6,215 nt of DNA from Oscillospiraceae bacterium (GTDB taxonomy: Bacteria; Bacillota; Clostridia; Oscillospirales; CAG-272), in the NCBI GenBank assembly GCA_009779295.1, contig WREN01000141.1, positions 1 to 6,215 of the forward strand, in the 5' to 3' direction. The notes below the pieces were generated by a model. The model was not told where the DNA came from and did not search any database. It saw only the letters and a program-made list of their open reading frames with translations. The translations under genes and the position numbers were made by a program. Shown here in pieces: positions 1 to 4,421 of the stretch; positions within the stretch are counted from its first letter, which is position 1; the number at the start of each line of letters is the position of its first letter.

Positions 1-1
1 A

Positions 2-232
2 TTCTATGCAGATCAAATCGAACTTCCCGTGTTTGAAATACCGGAATTTATCGAAGCGGCGTTAGCATCGCGAATTAAACAAAACCGTTTGCTCGCCCGC
101 GCACTCGCGGAACAGGATGTGCGATTGTTGAAACAGGCGGCGTGTATCTTTCCTGAACGTTTTTCGTTTAAAGAGGTTGCGGTCCCATGGTCGCTGGAGG
201 GGAACGCAGAGCCGTGGATGTCGTTGAATTGA
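2..232 (+). CDS. C-terminal fragment of an unidentified protein, cut by the left edge
   Basis: An open frame runs from the first complete codon at position 2 to a TGA at 230-232, giving 76 residues with no upstream stop. A GTG at 29 is in frame, but the coding signal continues to its left and no ribosome binding site precedes it, so this is probably the tail of a longer gene. The fragment has an amphipathic helical stretch (about residues 14-45, rich in Ala, Leu and Arg) and ends in a Trp- and Pro-containing tail (VPWSLEGNAEPW). It has no signal peptide, membrane segment or catalytic motif. The pattern of a helix ending in a Pro-containing ACIFPER segment faintly recalls the C-terminal helix of some sugar-metabolising dehydrogenase or GH4-type enzymes, but that is too weak to name. 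A terminator hairpin follows 15 bases after the stop. I am confident that it is coding, and I do not know its function. Confidence 0.6.
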   Translation, partial: FYADQIELPVFEIPEFIEAALASRIKQNRLLARALAEQDVRLLKQAACIFPERFSFKEVAVPWSLEGNAEPWMSLN

Positions 233-254
233 CCTGCATAATATTATAAAAAAA
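232..254 (+). repeat. Copy 1 of an imperfect 23-bp direct repeat (ACCTGCAT...A7)
   Basis: The 23 bases starting ACCTGCAT and ending in seven A match 4191-4213 at 21 of 23 positions, counted by eye, with differences only at repeat positions 9 and 12. This copy begins on the last base of the upstream stop codon, and its A-tract forms the left arm of the terminator. Both copies lie upstream of a promoter containing TGGTATAATT. Part of the match is AT-rich and could be chance. Confidence 0.4.
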
Positions 255-273
255 GTCGGACACGGCTTTTTTT
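248..273 (+). terminator. Compact intrinsic terminator after the left-edge gene
   Basis: The left arm, seven A followed by GTCG (248-258), pairs with CGGC followed by seven T (263-273) around a GACA tetraloop. All 11 positions pair, with one T-G wobble. The T-run supplies the U-tract for rightward transcription, and the A-run would supply one for leftward transcription, so the structure may work in both directions. It closes the left-edge gene and lies directly against the promoter of the next gene. Confidence 0.75.
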
Positions 274-286
274 GGTGTGGTATAAT
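257..286 (+). promoter_or_regulatory. Extended -10 promoter of the AraC-family gene
   Basis: A perfect extended -10, TGG followed by TATAAT, occupies 278-286. The best -35 is CGGACA at 257-262 (four of six matches to TTGACA, 18-bp spacer), which lies inside the terminator hairpin. The extended -10 probably compensates for the weak -35. The predicted start of transcription is near 293, leaving a leader of under 20 nt that contains the GAAAGG ribosome binding site (295-300) before the ATG at 310. Confidence 0.65.
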
Positions 287-309
287 TTAATTATGAAAGG
301 TGTGAGAAA

Positions 310-1173
310 ATGGATTTATTGACGCAACTGAACAACGCCGTGAAATATATCGAAGAAAACATCTGCGACGATATCGAAATCGAAAAGATTTCCGGCGCGA
401 CAAACTATTCGCCGTATCATTTCGGCAGAATTTTCTATTACATCACGGATATGCCGCTGTCCGAGTACATCCGCAAACGGAAACTATCGCTTGCGGCGAT
501 GGAATTGCAGAACTCAGCGATAAAAGTTATTGATCTCGCCGTAAAATTTGGTTACGATTCTGCGGACAGTTTCACAAGAGCGTTCATAAAACAGCACGGA
601 GTAACGCCGACCGAAGCGCGCCGGAGCGGTGTTGTGCTGAAACTATTCCCTCCGATCACCTTTCAAATTAAAATACAGGGAGTGCAGGAAATGAATTGGC
701 GAATCGAAGAAAGAGAAGCGTTCGAGGTTTTCGGAATCGAGCGGATTTTCAAGAATGATGAATCGGGTAAGATACCCGCGTTTTGGGATGAATGTCATGG
801 AAACGGAAGTTATGAAAAGTTATTCGTGGATGCAGGAAGTAAAAAAGATGAGTTTGGAAAAGGAGCGTGTAAGATAAACGCTTTGTGCGGACATATTAAT
901 CCGGCAGAAGATTCTTTCCCTTACATGCTTTTTGCAGTAAGAAATGACGAGTGTAAAACTGATGGATATACAATCACAACAGTTCCAAAAACAACTTGGG
1001 CGGTATTCAGAGCAGATGACGTAAAACATATTGGTTTACAAATACCGAAATTATTTCACTGTGCATACAGCGAATGGCTTCCGTCATCTTTGTACGAAAA
1101 GGTCAACGGTCCAGATATGGAAATATACGGCGAAAATTTCGAGGAAGTCTGGATTCCGGTGACGAAGAAATAA
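310..1173 (+). CDS. AraC-family transcriptional regulator with C-terminal GyrI-like effector-binding domain
   Basis: The product is a 287-residue cytoplasmic DNA-binding regulator. Residues 5-105 form the AraC-type double helix-turn-helix. The first helix-turn-helix lies around 21-43 (IEIEKISGATNYSPYHFGR) and the second around 70-95. The family signature GYDSADSFTRAFIKQHGVTP spans 81-100. After a short linker, residues 128-287 match the GyrI-like/AraC effector-binding fold, starting MNWRIEERE and ending in the typical EEVWIPV close (278-284). The order is that of E. coli Rob: N-terminal AraC DNA-binding domain followed by a GyrI-like pocket that binds small hydrophobic or drug-like ligands. 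The ATG at 310 follows GAAAGG and begins directly before the domain. The second half of the gene is visibly richer in A+T than the first. Targets and ligand are unknown. The butyrate kinase gene follows on the same strand 81 bp later but has its own promoter, so regulation of it is only a possibility. Confidence 0.9.
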   Translation: MDLLTQLNNAVKYIEENICDDIEIEKISGATNYSPYHFGRIFYYITDMPLSEYIRKRKLSLAAMELQNSAIKVIDLAVKFGYDSADSFTRAFIKQHGVTPTEARRSGVVLKLFPPITFQIKIQGVQEMNWRIEEREAFEVFGIERIFKNDESGKIPAFWDECHGNGSYEKLFVDAGSKKDEFGKGACKINALCGHINPAEDSFPYMLFAVRNDECKTDGYTITTVPKTTWAVFRADDVKHIGLQIPKLFHCAYSEWLPSSLYEKVNGPDMEIYGENFEEVWIPVTKK

Positions 1174-1183
1174 CAATTATATT

Positions 1184-1209
1184 ATTGAAACATATTGCAA
1201 ATTTTCAAT
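1184..1209. promoter_or_regulatory. Dyad around the -35 of the butyrate kinase promoter (possible operator)
   Basis: ATTGAAA (1184-1190) and TTTCAAT (1203-1209) are perfect 7-bp inverted arms separated by 12 bp. The spacer holds a second small palindrome, TTGCAA (1195-1200), which is also the putative -35. The U-tract expected of a terminator is missing and the arms are AT-only apart from one G-C pair, so an operator is more plausible than a terminator. In AT-rich DNA a 7-bp dyad can also arise by chance. Confidence 0.35.
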
Positions 1210-1223
1210 TTATTATATATAAT
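1195..1223 (+). promoter_or_regulatory. Promoter of the butyrate kinase gene
   Basis: TTGCAA (1195-1200, four of six consensus) is followed by a 17-bp spacer and a perfect TATAAT (1218-1223). The predicted transcript starts near 1230, about 25 nt before the ATG at 1255, leaving room for the ribosome binding site. This rules out the in-frame TTG at 1195 as a translation start, because it falls in the -35. Confidence 0.6.
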
Positions 1224-1242
1224 ATATCTATTAAGAAAATTT

Positions 1243-1249
1243 GGAAAGG
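1243..1249 (+). promoter_or_regulatory. Ribosome binding site that fixes the butyrate kinase start
   Basis: GGAAAGG lies five bases before the ATG at 1255. It selects that codon over the TTG sixty bases upstream. The protein beginning here (MFKIFVINIGSSS) starts exactly where the kinase family starts. Confidence 0.8.
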
Positions 1250-1254
1250 TATTT

Positions 1255-2316
1255 ATGTTTAAGATTTTTGTTATAAATATTGGCTCGTCAAGTTTAAAAG
1301 TCGCCGTTTTTGAAGACAGCGCGGAAATCTGGTCTGTCACAAAACGTCATGATCCCGAGAAAATAAAATCGTTCCCAACCGTTTACGAGCAAATCGGTTT
1401 CCGTATGGAAGCTATCGACGAAGTAATTGCGGAAAGGCAAGTTGATTTTTCCGTAATTGACGTTATCGCCTGCCGCGGAGGTTTTTGCAAACCGCTTGAA
1501 AGCGGAACGTACGCTATCAATGACGCGTTACTCGATGATTTGAAACATTCACGCTGGGGCGAACATGCCGCCAACGTCAGCCCGTTCTGCGGCAAAATCC
1601 TGTCCGAACGGTATAATAAACCCGCGTTTTATACAGACCCCGTGTCTGTAGACGAGTTTATGCCCGAGAGTTATATCACGGGAATCCCCGGAATCCGGCG
1701 TATTTGTAAAGTTCACGCCCTCAACCACAAAGCGGTGGCGCGTTACGCCGCGCGCGAACTGGGCAAGCCTTACGGGGAATGTAATTTCATCGTAGCGCAC
1801 ATGGGCGGCGGGATAACCGTAGCGGCGCACCGCAAAGGCCGCATGATTGACGCGTGCAGTCCTGCGGAGGAAGGACCGTTTTGTATCGACCGCCCCGGAC
1901 AGCTTCCCAACATCATGCTGCTCGATTATATTTTCGCGTCGGGAAAATCCCGCGACGAATTGTACCGCGAGTTATCGACCCGCAGCGGTATAATTGCTTA
2001 TACCGGAATGACCGACCTTATCCAAATCGAAGATAAAGCTATGAACGACAAAAACATCGCTCTGCTGTTAGATACGATGGCGTACCGTATAGCGTTCTAT
2101 ATAATGGGTTACCTTGCCGCGTTTGACGGCGAACCCGCCGACGCGGTGATACTTACGGGCGGTATGGCAAAATCCGATTGGATTGTGCCGGCTATAACGA
2201 AGAGAATTGAACCTTATGCGAAAATATTGATTTACAAAGGTGAATTTGAAATGCAGGCGCTCGCGGAAGGCGCGATCCGCGTTATGTCCGGCGCAGAAGA
2301 AGCGAAGGTGTATTGA
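1255..2316 (+). CDS. buk: Butyrate kinase (branched-chain fatty acid kinase type)
   Basis: The product is a 353-residue cytoplasmic ASKHA-fold acyl kinase, a usual length for butyrate kinase. Butyrate kinase catalyses butyryl phosphate + ADP to butyrate + ATP, the last step of the Ptb-Buk route; some relatives prefer isobutyrate or other branched acids. Visible family marks are the first phosphate-binding loop VINIGSSSLKVAVFED (6-21), ACRGGFCKPLESGTYAIND (72-90), WGEHAANVSPF (101-111), DPVSVDEF (128-135), VHALNHKAVARYAARELGKPY (153-173), the second phosphate loop IVAHMGGGITVAAHRKGRMID (179-199), EEGPFCIDRPGQLP (205-218), the adenosine motif VILTGGMA (298-305), and the C-terminal GEFEMQALAEGAIRVM (329-344). 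The first loop reads NIGSSSLK where I would expect NPGSTSTK, which makes it resemble acetate kinase (NAGSSSLK), and SGIIAYTGMTDL replaces the usual GGLVAYLGTND. The rest of the protein fits butyrate kinase, not acetate kinase. No phosphotransbutyrylase gene is in the window. The gene ends 4 bp from the stop of the opposing cassette. Confidence 0.88.
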   Translation: MFKIFVINIGSSSLKVAVFEDSAEIWSVTKRHDPEKIKSFPTVYEQIGFRMEAIDEVIAERQVDFSVIDVIACRGGFCKPLESGTYAINDALLDDLKHSRWGEHAANVSPFCGKILSERYNKPAFYTDPVSVDEFMPESYITGIPGIRRICKVHALNHKAVARYAARELGKPYGECNFIVAHMGGGITVAAHRKGRMIDACSPAEEGPFCIDRPGQLPNIMLLDYIFASGKSRDELYRELSTRSGIIAYTGMTDLIQIEDKAMNDKNIALLLDTMAYRIAFYIMGYLAAFDGEPADAVILTGGMAKSDWIVPAITKRIEPYAKILIYKGEFEMQALAEGAIRVMSGAEEAKVY

Positions 2317-2320
2317 CTTT

Positions 2321-2764
2321 TTACAATTGTTTTTGAAATTTCGTAAGATAAAAATAATAAGTAAATATAAACGCCATATAAGTGTTTAATATAAAAAATA
2401 AAGCAAGCGTATTCATAAAATACATTAAAATCGCCAATACCGGAAAGACGTTAAATGCAAATAAATTGAAAACTTTTGCTTTCGCTTTTGTACGGATTGA
2501 AACATTTCTTTCATCAAACTTATCGATGATATATTGTTTTGACGAATCTTGATTTTTCATTATCTGATTTAATTTGAAAAAATCGTATATTCTCCCGACA
2601 ATAAAAAATATCAATCCTAAAACGTAACATATTCCAATAACGATTTGGAAAGGTATACTTATTCCCGCAAATATTTCATATATAACCGCTGCAACAGTTC
2701 CCAAAGTGAAAATAATAAATCCGGCGGCGTAAAAAATAAAATAACGGTGAATCCTTTTTTCCAT
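2321..2764 (-). CDS. Small four-helix membrane protein, partner of the adjacent XRE regulator
   Basis: The product is 147 residues with four hydrophobic segments predicted by eye at about 8-30, 38-60, 97-117 and 119-140. A polar loop between helices 2 and 3 (61-96) carries the motif DERNVSIRTKAKAK (84-97). The same DER-x-x-x-I-R-x-KA arrangement occurs in small uncharacterised membrane proteins encoded next to short XRE regulators in Bacillota (DUF2178-like), so I place it there tentatively. The chosen ATG (2764-2762) lies one base after the TAA of the upstream regulator gene, with GAGGAG ten bases before it. An earlier ATG at 2800 would overlap the regulator by 35 bp, and the one at 2773 sits one base from the GAGGAG. 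The gene is very AT-rich: 10 G+C in the 60 bases of 2341-2400. It is translationally coupled to the regulator. Its biochemical role is unknown. Confidence 0.75.
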   Translation of the reverse strand: MEKRIHRYFIFYAAGFIIFTLGTVAAVIYEIFAGISIPFQIVIGICYVLGLIFFIVGRIYDFFKLNQIMKNQDSSKQYIIDKFDERNVSIRTKAKAKVFNLFAFNVFPVLAILMYFMNTLALFFILNTYMAFIFTYYFYLTKFQKQL

Positions 2765-2765
2765 T

Positions 2766-2966
2766 TTAATCATTCTCCTCGTAAATAAATATTTCTTCAA
2801 TGCTCATATCAAAATACTTCGCCAGTTTGAACGCTAACAATATTGACGGGTTGTACCGCCCGTTTTCGAGCGAGCATATCGTCTGGCGACTCACTTCCAA
2901 TGCTTCCGCGAGGTCTTCTTGGCGAATACCCCGCAATTTTCTTATTTCATCTAACCGATTTTTCAA
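2766..2966 (-). CDS. Short XRE/Cro-family helix-turn-helix regulator
   Basis: The product is 66 residues, almost entirely one HTH_3 domain. Residues 4-58 contain EIRKLRGIRQEDLAEALEVS (7-26), the recognition-helix region SRQTICSLENGRYNPS (26-41), and LAFKLAKYFDMSIEEIF (44-60). This is the standard layout of the small regulators that precede membrane-protein genes in Bacillota. The start is a TTG (2966-2964). There is no in-frame ATG nearby, and AAAGGAAGTG (2981-2972) sits five bases upstream, a strong binding site that supports the rare start codon. The last codons contain the GAGGAG used by the next gene. A near-consensus promoter flanked by two inverted repeats precedes it, which suggests that the protein represses its own two-gene operon, but this has not been shown. 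Confidence 0.9.
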   Translation of the reverse strand: MKNRLDEIRKLRGIRQEDLAEALEVSRQTICSLENGRYNPSILLAFKLAKYFDMSIEEIFIYEEND

Positions 2967-2971
2967 CCGCT

Positions 2972-2981
2972 CACTTCCTTT
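2972..2981 (-). promoter_or_regulatory. Ribosome binding site supporting the TTG start of the XRE regulator
   Basis: On the minus strand AAAGGAAGTG lies five bases before the TTG at 2966. The codons upstream of the TTG in frame (CGG, GAG, AGT, GGA) offer no ATG or GTG, so this site decides the start. Confidence 0.75.
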
Positions 2982-2985
2982 CGCG

Positions 2986-3005
2986 ATGTAAAGTTTGCTT
3001 TACAT
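2986..3005. promoter_or_regulatory. Putative operator 1: perfect dyad over the start of transcription
   Basis: ATGTAAAG (2986-2993) and CTTTACAT (2998-3005) form a perfect 8-bp inverted repeat with a 4-bp TTTG centre. It lies immediately downstream of the -10 of the XRE promoter and covers the expected transcription start near 3001. This is a typical position for an autorepressor site. Its half-site TGTAAA recurs in operator 2. Confidence 0.6.
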
Positions 3006-3007
3006 TT

Positions 3008-3036
3008 ATCATAACATAAAAAAAGTAAAATGTCAA
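3008..3036 (-). promoter_or_regulatory. Near-consensus promoter of the XRE/membrane-protein operon
   Basis: On the minus strand a perfect TTGACA (3036-3031) is followed by a 17-bp spacer and TATGAT (3013-3008), five of six consensus. It is the strongest promoter in the window by match. The -35 lies just past the 3' end of the URO-D gene (stop at 3046-3044). Both flanks carry inverted repeats, so a strong promoter held down by a repressor is likely. Confidence 0.8.
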
Positions 3037-3047
3037 GTGCATTTTAC
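3025..3047. promoter_or_regulatory. Putative operator 2: dyad covering the -35
   Basis: GTAAAATG (3025-3032) and CATTTTAC (3040-3047) are perfect 8-bp inverted arms separated by 7 bp. The dyad contains the whole -35 hexamer of the XRE promoter and overlaps the stop codon of the URO-D gene. Its GTAAA-type half-sites match those of operator 1, and the two dyad centres are about 40 bp apart, close to four helical turns, which would allow cooperative binding. Confidence 0.55.
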
Positions 3048-4132
3048 ATTTTTTTTAGAATTAATTCATGTAGCTTTTCACAGAAGTAACTGAAATCGTC
3101 CCATGATATGCCCGGATGTATCAAGTGGTCGAGTGCGGGAAAATATCCGGGGTAGTCAAACAGCGGTTTGATCCGCGCGAGTTCCGCGTCAATCGCCTCC
3201 CTGCCGCGCGAAACCGCAACTTTGCTGATACCGCCGAGCATCGCAAGATTCGGAAAATCCCTGCGGAATTGCACAATATCGTTTCCGTCGGTAAATTCAA
3301 ACGGCATGAGCATGTTTATGCCGCCGTCCATAAAAACCTGTATCATTTCGGAGACGTTTCCGTCCGTGTCGAGGACGATGACCGGAATACCGCGTTCGTC
3401 CGCGAATTTTTTTATGCGGTTGTAATTCGGCACCATGAATTCGTACATCATGGCGGGCGATATAAGTGAACCTTGCCTGCCCGACATATCTTCCCAGATG
3501 TGGATAACGTCGATATGGACTTCGTTCGCGGCTTTTTCGTATAAGGTAAGCCAAAAACTTGTAAGGTCGTCCATCACGGCGTGAACAAATTCGGGTTCGT
3601 CATATAAAGCGAACATCAGGTTTTCCAATCCTATCAATTCGCGGGTCGTGCCGAATATACCGTATGGATACGAGCCTATCTGCACTAAACCGTCGAAATT
3701 TTTCAGTTTTCCGCACACTTCTTTCCAGTTAGCGGGGAAACGTTCGGGCAAATCGGGGTTCAGGCGTTCAGCTTTGAATTTTTTCCAGCTTTCCAAATCT
3801 TTAACCGGAAATTCGAGATATTTCGGAATAGTCGGACCCAGCGTTAAAATTTCCTGTATAACACCCTGCGAATCTTGAATAATTGCGGTCGTAGCACGCT
3901 GTTCGATTAATTTATACTCGAACGCCGGGAAAATTCCCAAATTAACGGGCAATACATAAAAACATTGCGGGTCAAACGGAAAACTCGACGCCCAGTCGGT
4001 GTTTCCCTCTCCTAAACCTTCTTTCTGCCATCGCGCCAGTGTTTCGCCCCACGGTCCGAAATAAAAATGGAACGGCGCGCGGTCAGCCGGACGACAGGTA
4101 CATGTGCGCAACAGACGCTCTCTGTTTGTCAT
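3044..4132 (-). CDS. Uroporphyrinogen decarboxylase (URO-D) superfamily protein, likely methyltransferase-like, substrate unknown
   Basis: The product is a 362-residue cytoplasmic TIM-barrel protein. Family marks are the N-terminal MTNRERLLRTCTCRPADRAPF (1-21), GTTRELIGLENLMFALYDEPEF (161-182), HIWEDMSGRQGSLISPAMMYEFMVPNYNRI (211-240), DTDGNVSEMIQVFMDGGINMLMPFE (255-279), LGGISK (299-304) and the close PALDHLIHPGISWDDF (332-347). This matches the URO-D/MtaA-CmuA group, which includes cobalamin-dependent methyltransferases, rather than heme-pathway HemE. Where MtaA-type enzymes carry a zinc-binding His-x-Cys near the barrel end, this protein has Asp-Thr-Asp (255-257), so the usual zinc site seems absent and the reaction cannot be assigned. 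No corrinoid protein or activase gene is nearby. The start at 4132 is set by AGAGGTGA five bases upstream. An in-frame ATG at 4198 lies upstream of the promoter and is rejected. The gene has its own promoter and shares its 3' end with an operator of the next operon. Confidence 0.82.
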   Translation of the reverse strand: MTNRERLLRTCTCRPADRAPFHFYFGPWGETLARWQKEGLGEGNTDWASSFPFDPQCFYVLPVNLGIFPAFEYKLIEQRATTAIIQDSQGVIQEILTLGPTIPKYLEFPVKDLESWKKFKAERLNPDLPERFPANWKEVCGKLKNFDGLVQIGSYPYGIFGTTRELIGLENLMFALYDEPEFVHAVMDDLTSFWLTLYEKAANEVHIDVIHIWEDMSGRQGSLISPAMMYEFMVPNYNRIKKFADERGIPVIVLDTDGNVSEMIQVFMDGGINMLMPFEFTDGNDIVQFRRDFPNLAMLGGISKVAVSRGREAIDAELARIKPLFDYPGYFPALDHLIHPGISWDDFSYFCEKLHELILKKM

Positions 4133-4137
4133 AAATT

Positions 4138-4145
4138 TCACCTCT
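4138..4145 (-). promoter_or_regulatory. Ribosome binding site that fixes the URO-D protein start
   Basis: On the minus strand AGAGGTGA lies five bases before the ATG at 4132. It selects MTNRERLL as the N-terminus, which is where URO-D family proteins begin, over a start 22 codons upstream. Confidence 0.8.
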
Positions 4146-4154
4146 TTGATAATC

Positions 4155-4183
4155 ATTATATCAAAAAATAAAAGATTTTTCAA
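4155..4183 (-). promoter_or_regulatory. Promoter of the URO-D family gene
   Basis: On the minus strand TTGAAA (4183-4178, five of six) is followed by a 17-bp spacer and a perfect TATAAT (4160-4155). Transcription should start near 4148, giving a leader of about 16 nt that holds the ribosome binding site. Confidence 0.75.
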
Positions 4184-4190
4184 TAATTTT

Positions 4191-4213
4191 ACCTGCATTA
4201 TTTTATAAAAAAA
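4191..4213 (+). repeat. Copy 2 of the imperfect 23-bp direct repeat
   Basis: This copy matches 232-254 at 21 of 23 positions (ACCTGCAT, then an AT-rich middle, then seven A). It sits between the divergent promoters of the URO-D gene and the RNase J gene, about 40 bp upstream of the RNase J -10. No terminator arm follows this copy, unlike copy 1. Confidence 0.4.
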
Positions 4214-4225
4214 TATGTATAATTT

Positions 4226-4257
4226 TTAACACCTAATTCATAAATATATGGTATAAT
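4226..4257 (+). promoter_or_regulatory. Extended -10 promoter of the RNase J gene
   Basis: TGG followed by TATAAT (4249-4257) is a perfect extended -10. TTAACA (4226-4231) is five of six to the -35 consensus, but its 20-bp spacer is too long to count on. A second TATAAT at 4218-4223 has no good -35 and is less convincing. The expected transcript start is near 4264, which leaves a leader of roughly 158 nt. Confidence 0.6.
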
Positions 4258-4293
4258 TGAAGCAGATATATATGTTCGTCGATTTTTTATGAC

Positions 4294-4377
4294 AAAAGCC
4301 GCATATTGCCGTCCGCCGGGCAATCGCATTTTGGCTGATGTTTTTTAAAGCAGGCTTGTATTTCAACAGGCTTTTTT
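4294..4377 (+). promoter_or_regulatory. Structured 5' leader of the RNase J gene (possible attenuator or autoregulatory element)
   Basis: Two potential hairpins, each followed by a U-tract, lie between promoter and start codon. Hairpin A has the core stem ATTGCC (4305-4310) with GGCAAT (4319-4324), extendable through AGCC (4297-4300) with GGCT (4333-4336), and then six T (4341-4346). Hairpin B has AAAGC (4347-4351) with GCTTT (4370-4374), an inner TTG/CAA, and a run of six T ending at 4377. AAAAGCC (4294-4300) can also pair perfectly with GGCTTTT (4369-4375), which competes with both hairpins. CAGGCTT occurs twice (4351-4357 and 4367-4373). The layout resembles a leader with exclusive folds. 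It does not match a T-box or any riboswitch aptamer that I recognise. The pairings were found by eye and no folding energy was computed. Confidence 0.45.
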
Positions 4378-4421
4378 AATGTGCGCTTACATATGAATAT
4401 CAAATTTGAAAGGAATAATAT

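Noticed and set aside
2..232. Assignment of the left-edge fragment to a GH4-type or sugar dehydrogenase family
   Set aside because: Only a vague helix pattern supports it, with no catalytic or cofactor motif in the 76 visible residues.
1195..1254. In-frame TTG at 1195 as the start of the butyrate kinase, adding 20 residues
   Set aside because: The extra residues are not part of the kinase family. The TTG lies in the -35 hexamer, and GGAAAGG clearly serves the ATG at 1255.
1074..1262. Short plus-strand frame spanning the end of the AraC gene and the intergenic gap
   Set aside because: It overlaps the conserved C-terminal GyrI-like domain in another frame and has no ribosome binding site.
2765..2800. 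ATG at 2800 as the start of the membrane protein
   Set aside because: It would overlap the regulator gene by 35 bp in another frame with no ribosome binding site. The ATG at 2764 has GAGGAG and typical stop-start coupling.
3058..3067. GAATTAATTC perfect palindrome
   Set aside because: It is inside the URO-D coding sequence near its end, is only 10 bp and AT-rich, and has no half-site in common with the nearby operators.
4133..4198. ATG at 4198 as the start of the URO-D protein
   Set aside because: It lies upstream of the TTGAAA/TATAAT promoter, and a strong ribosome binding site precedes the ATG at 4132.
4290..4421. T-box or known riboswitch in the RNase J leader
   Set aside because: No T-box consensus such as AGGGTGGNACCGCG and no aptamer core that I recognise is present. 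It is kept only as an unclassified structured leader.
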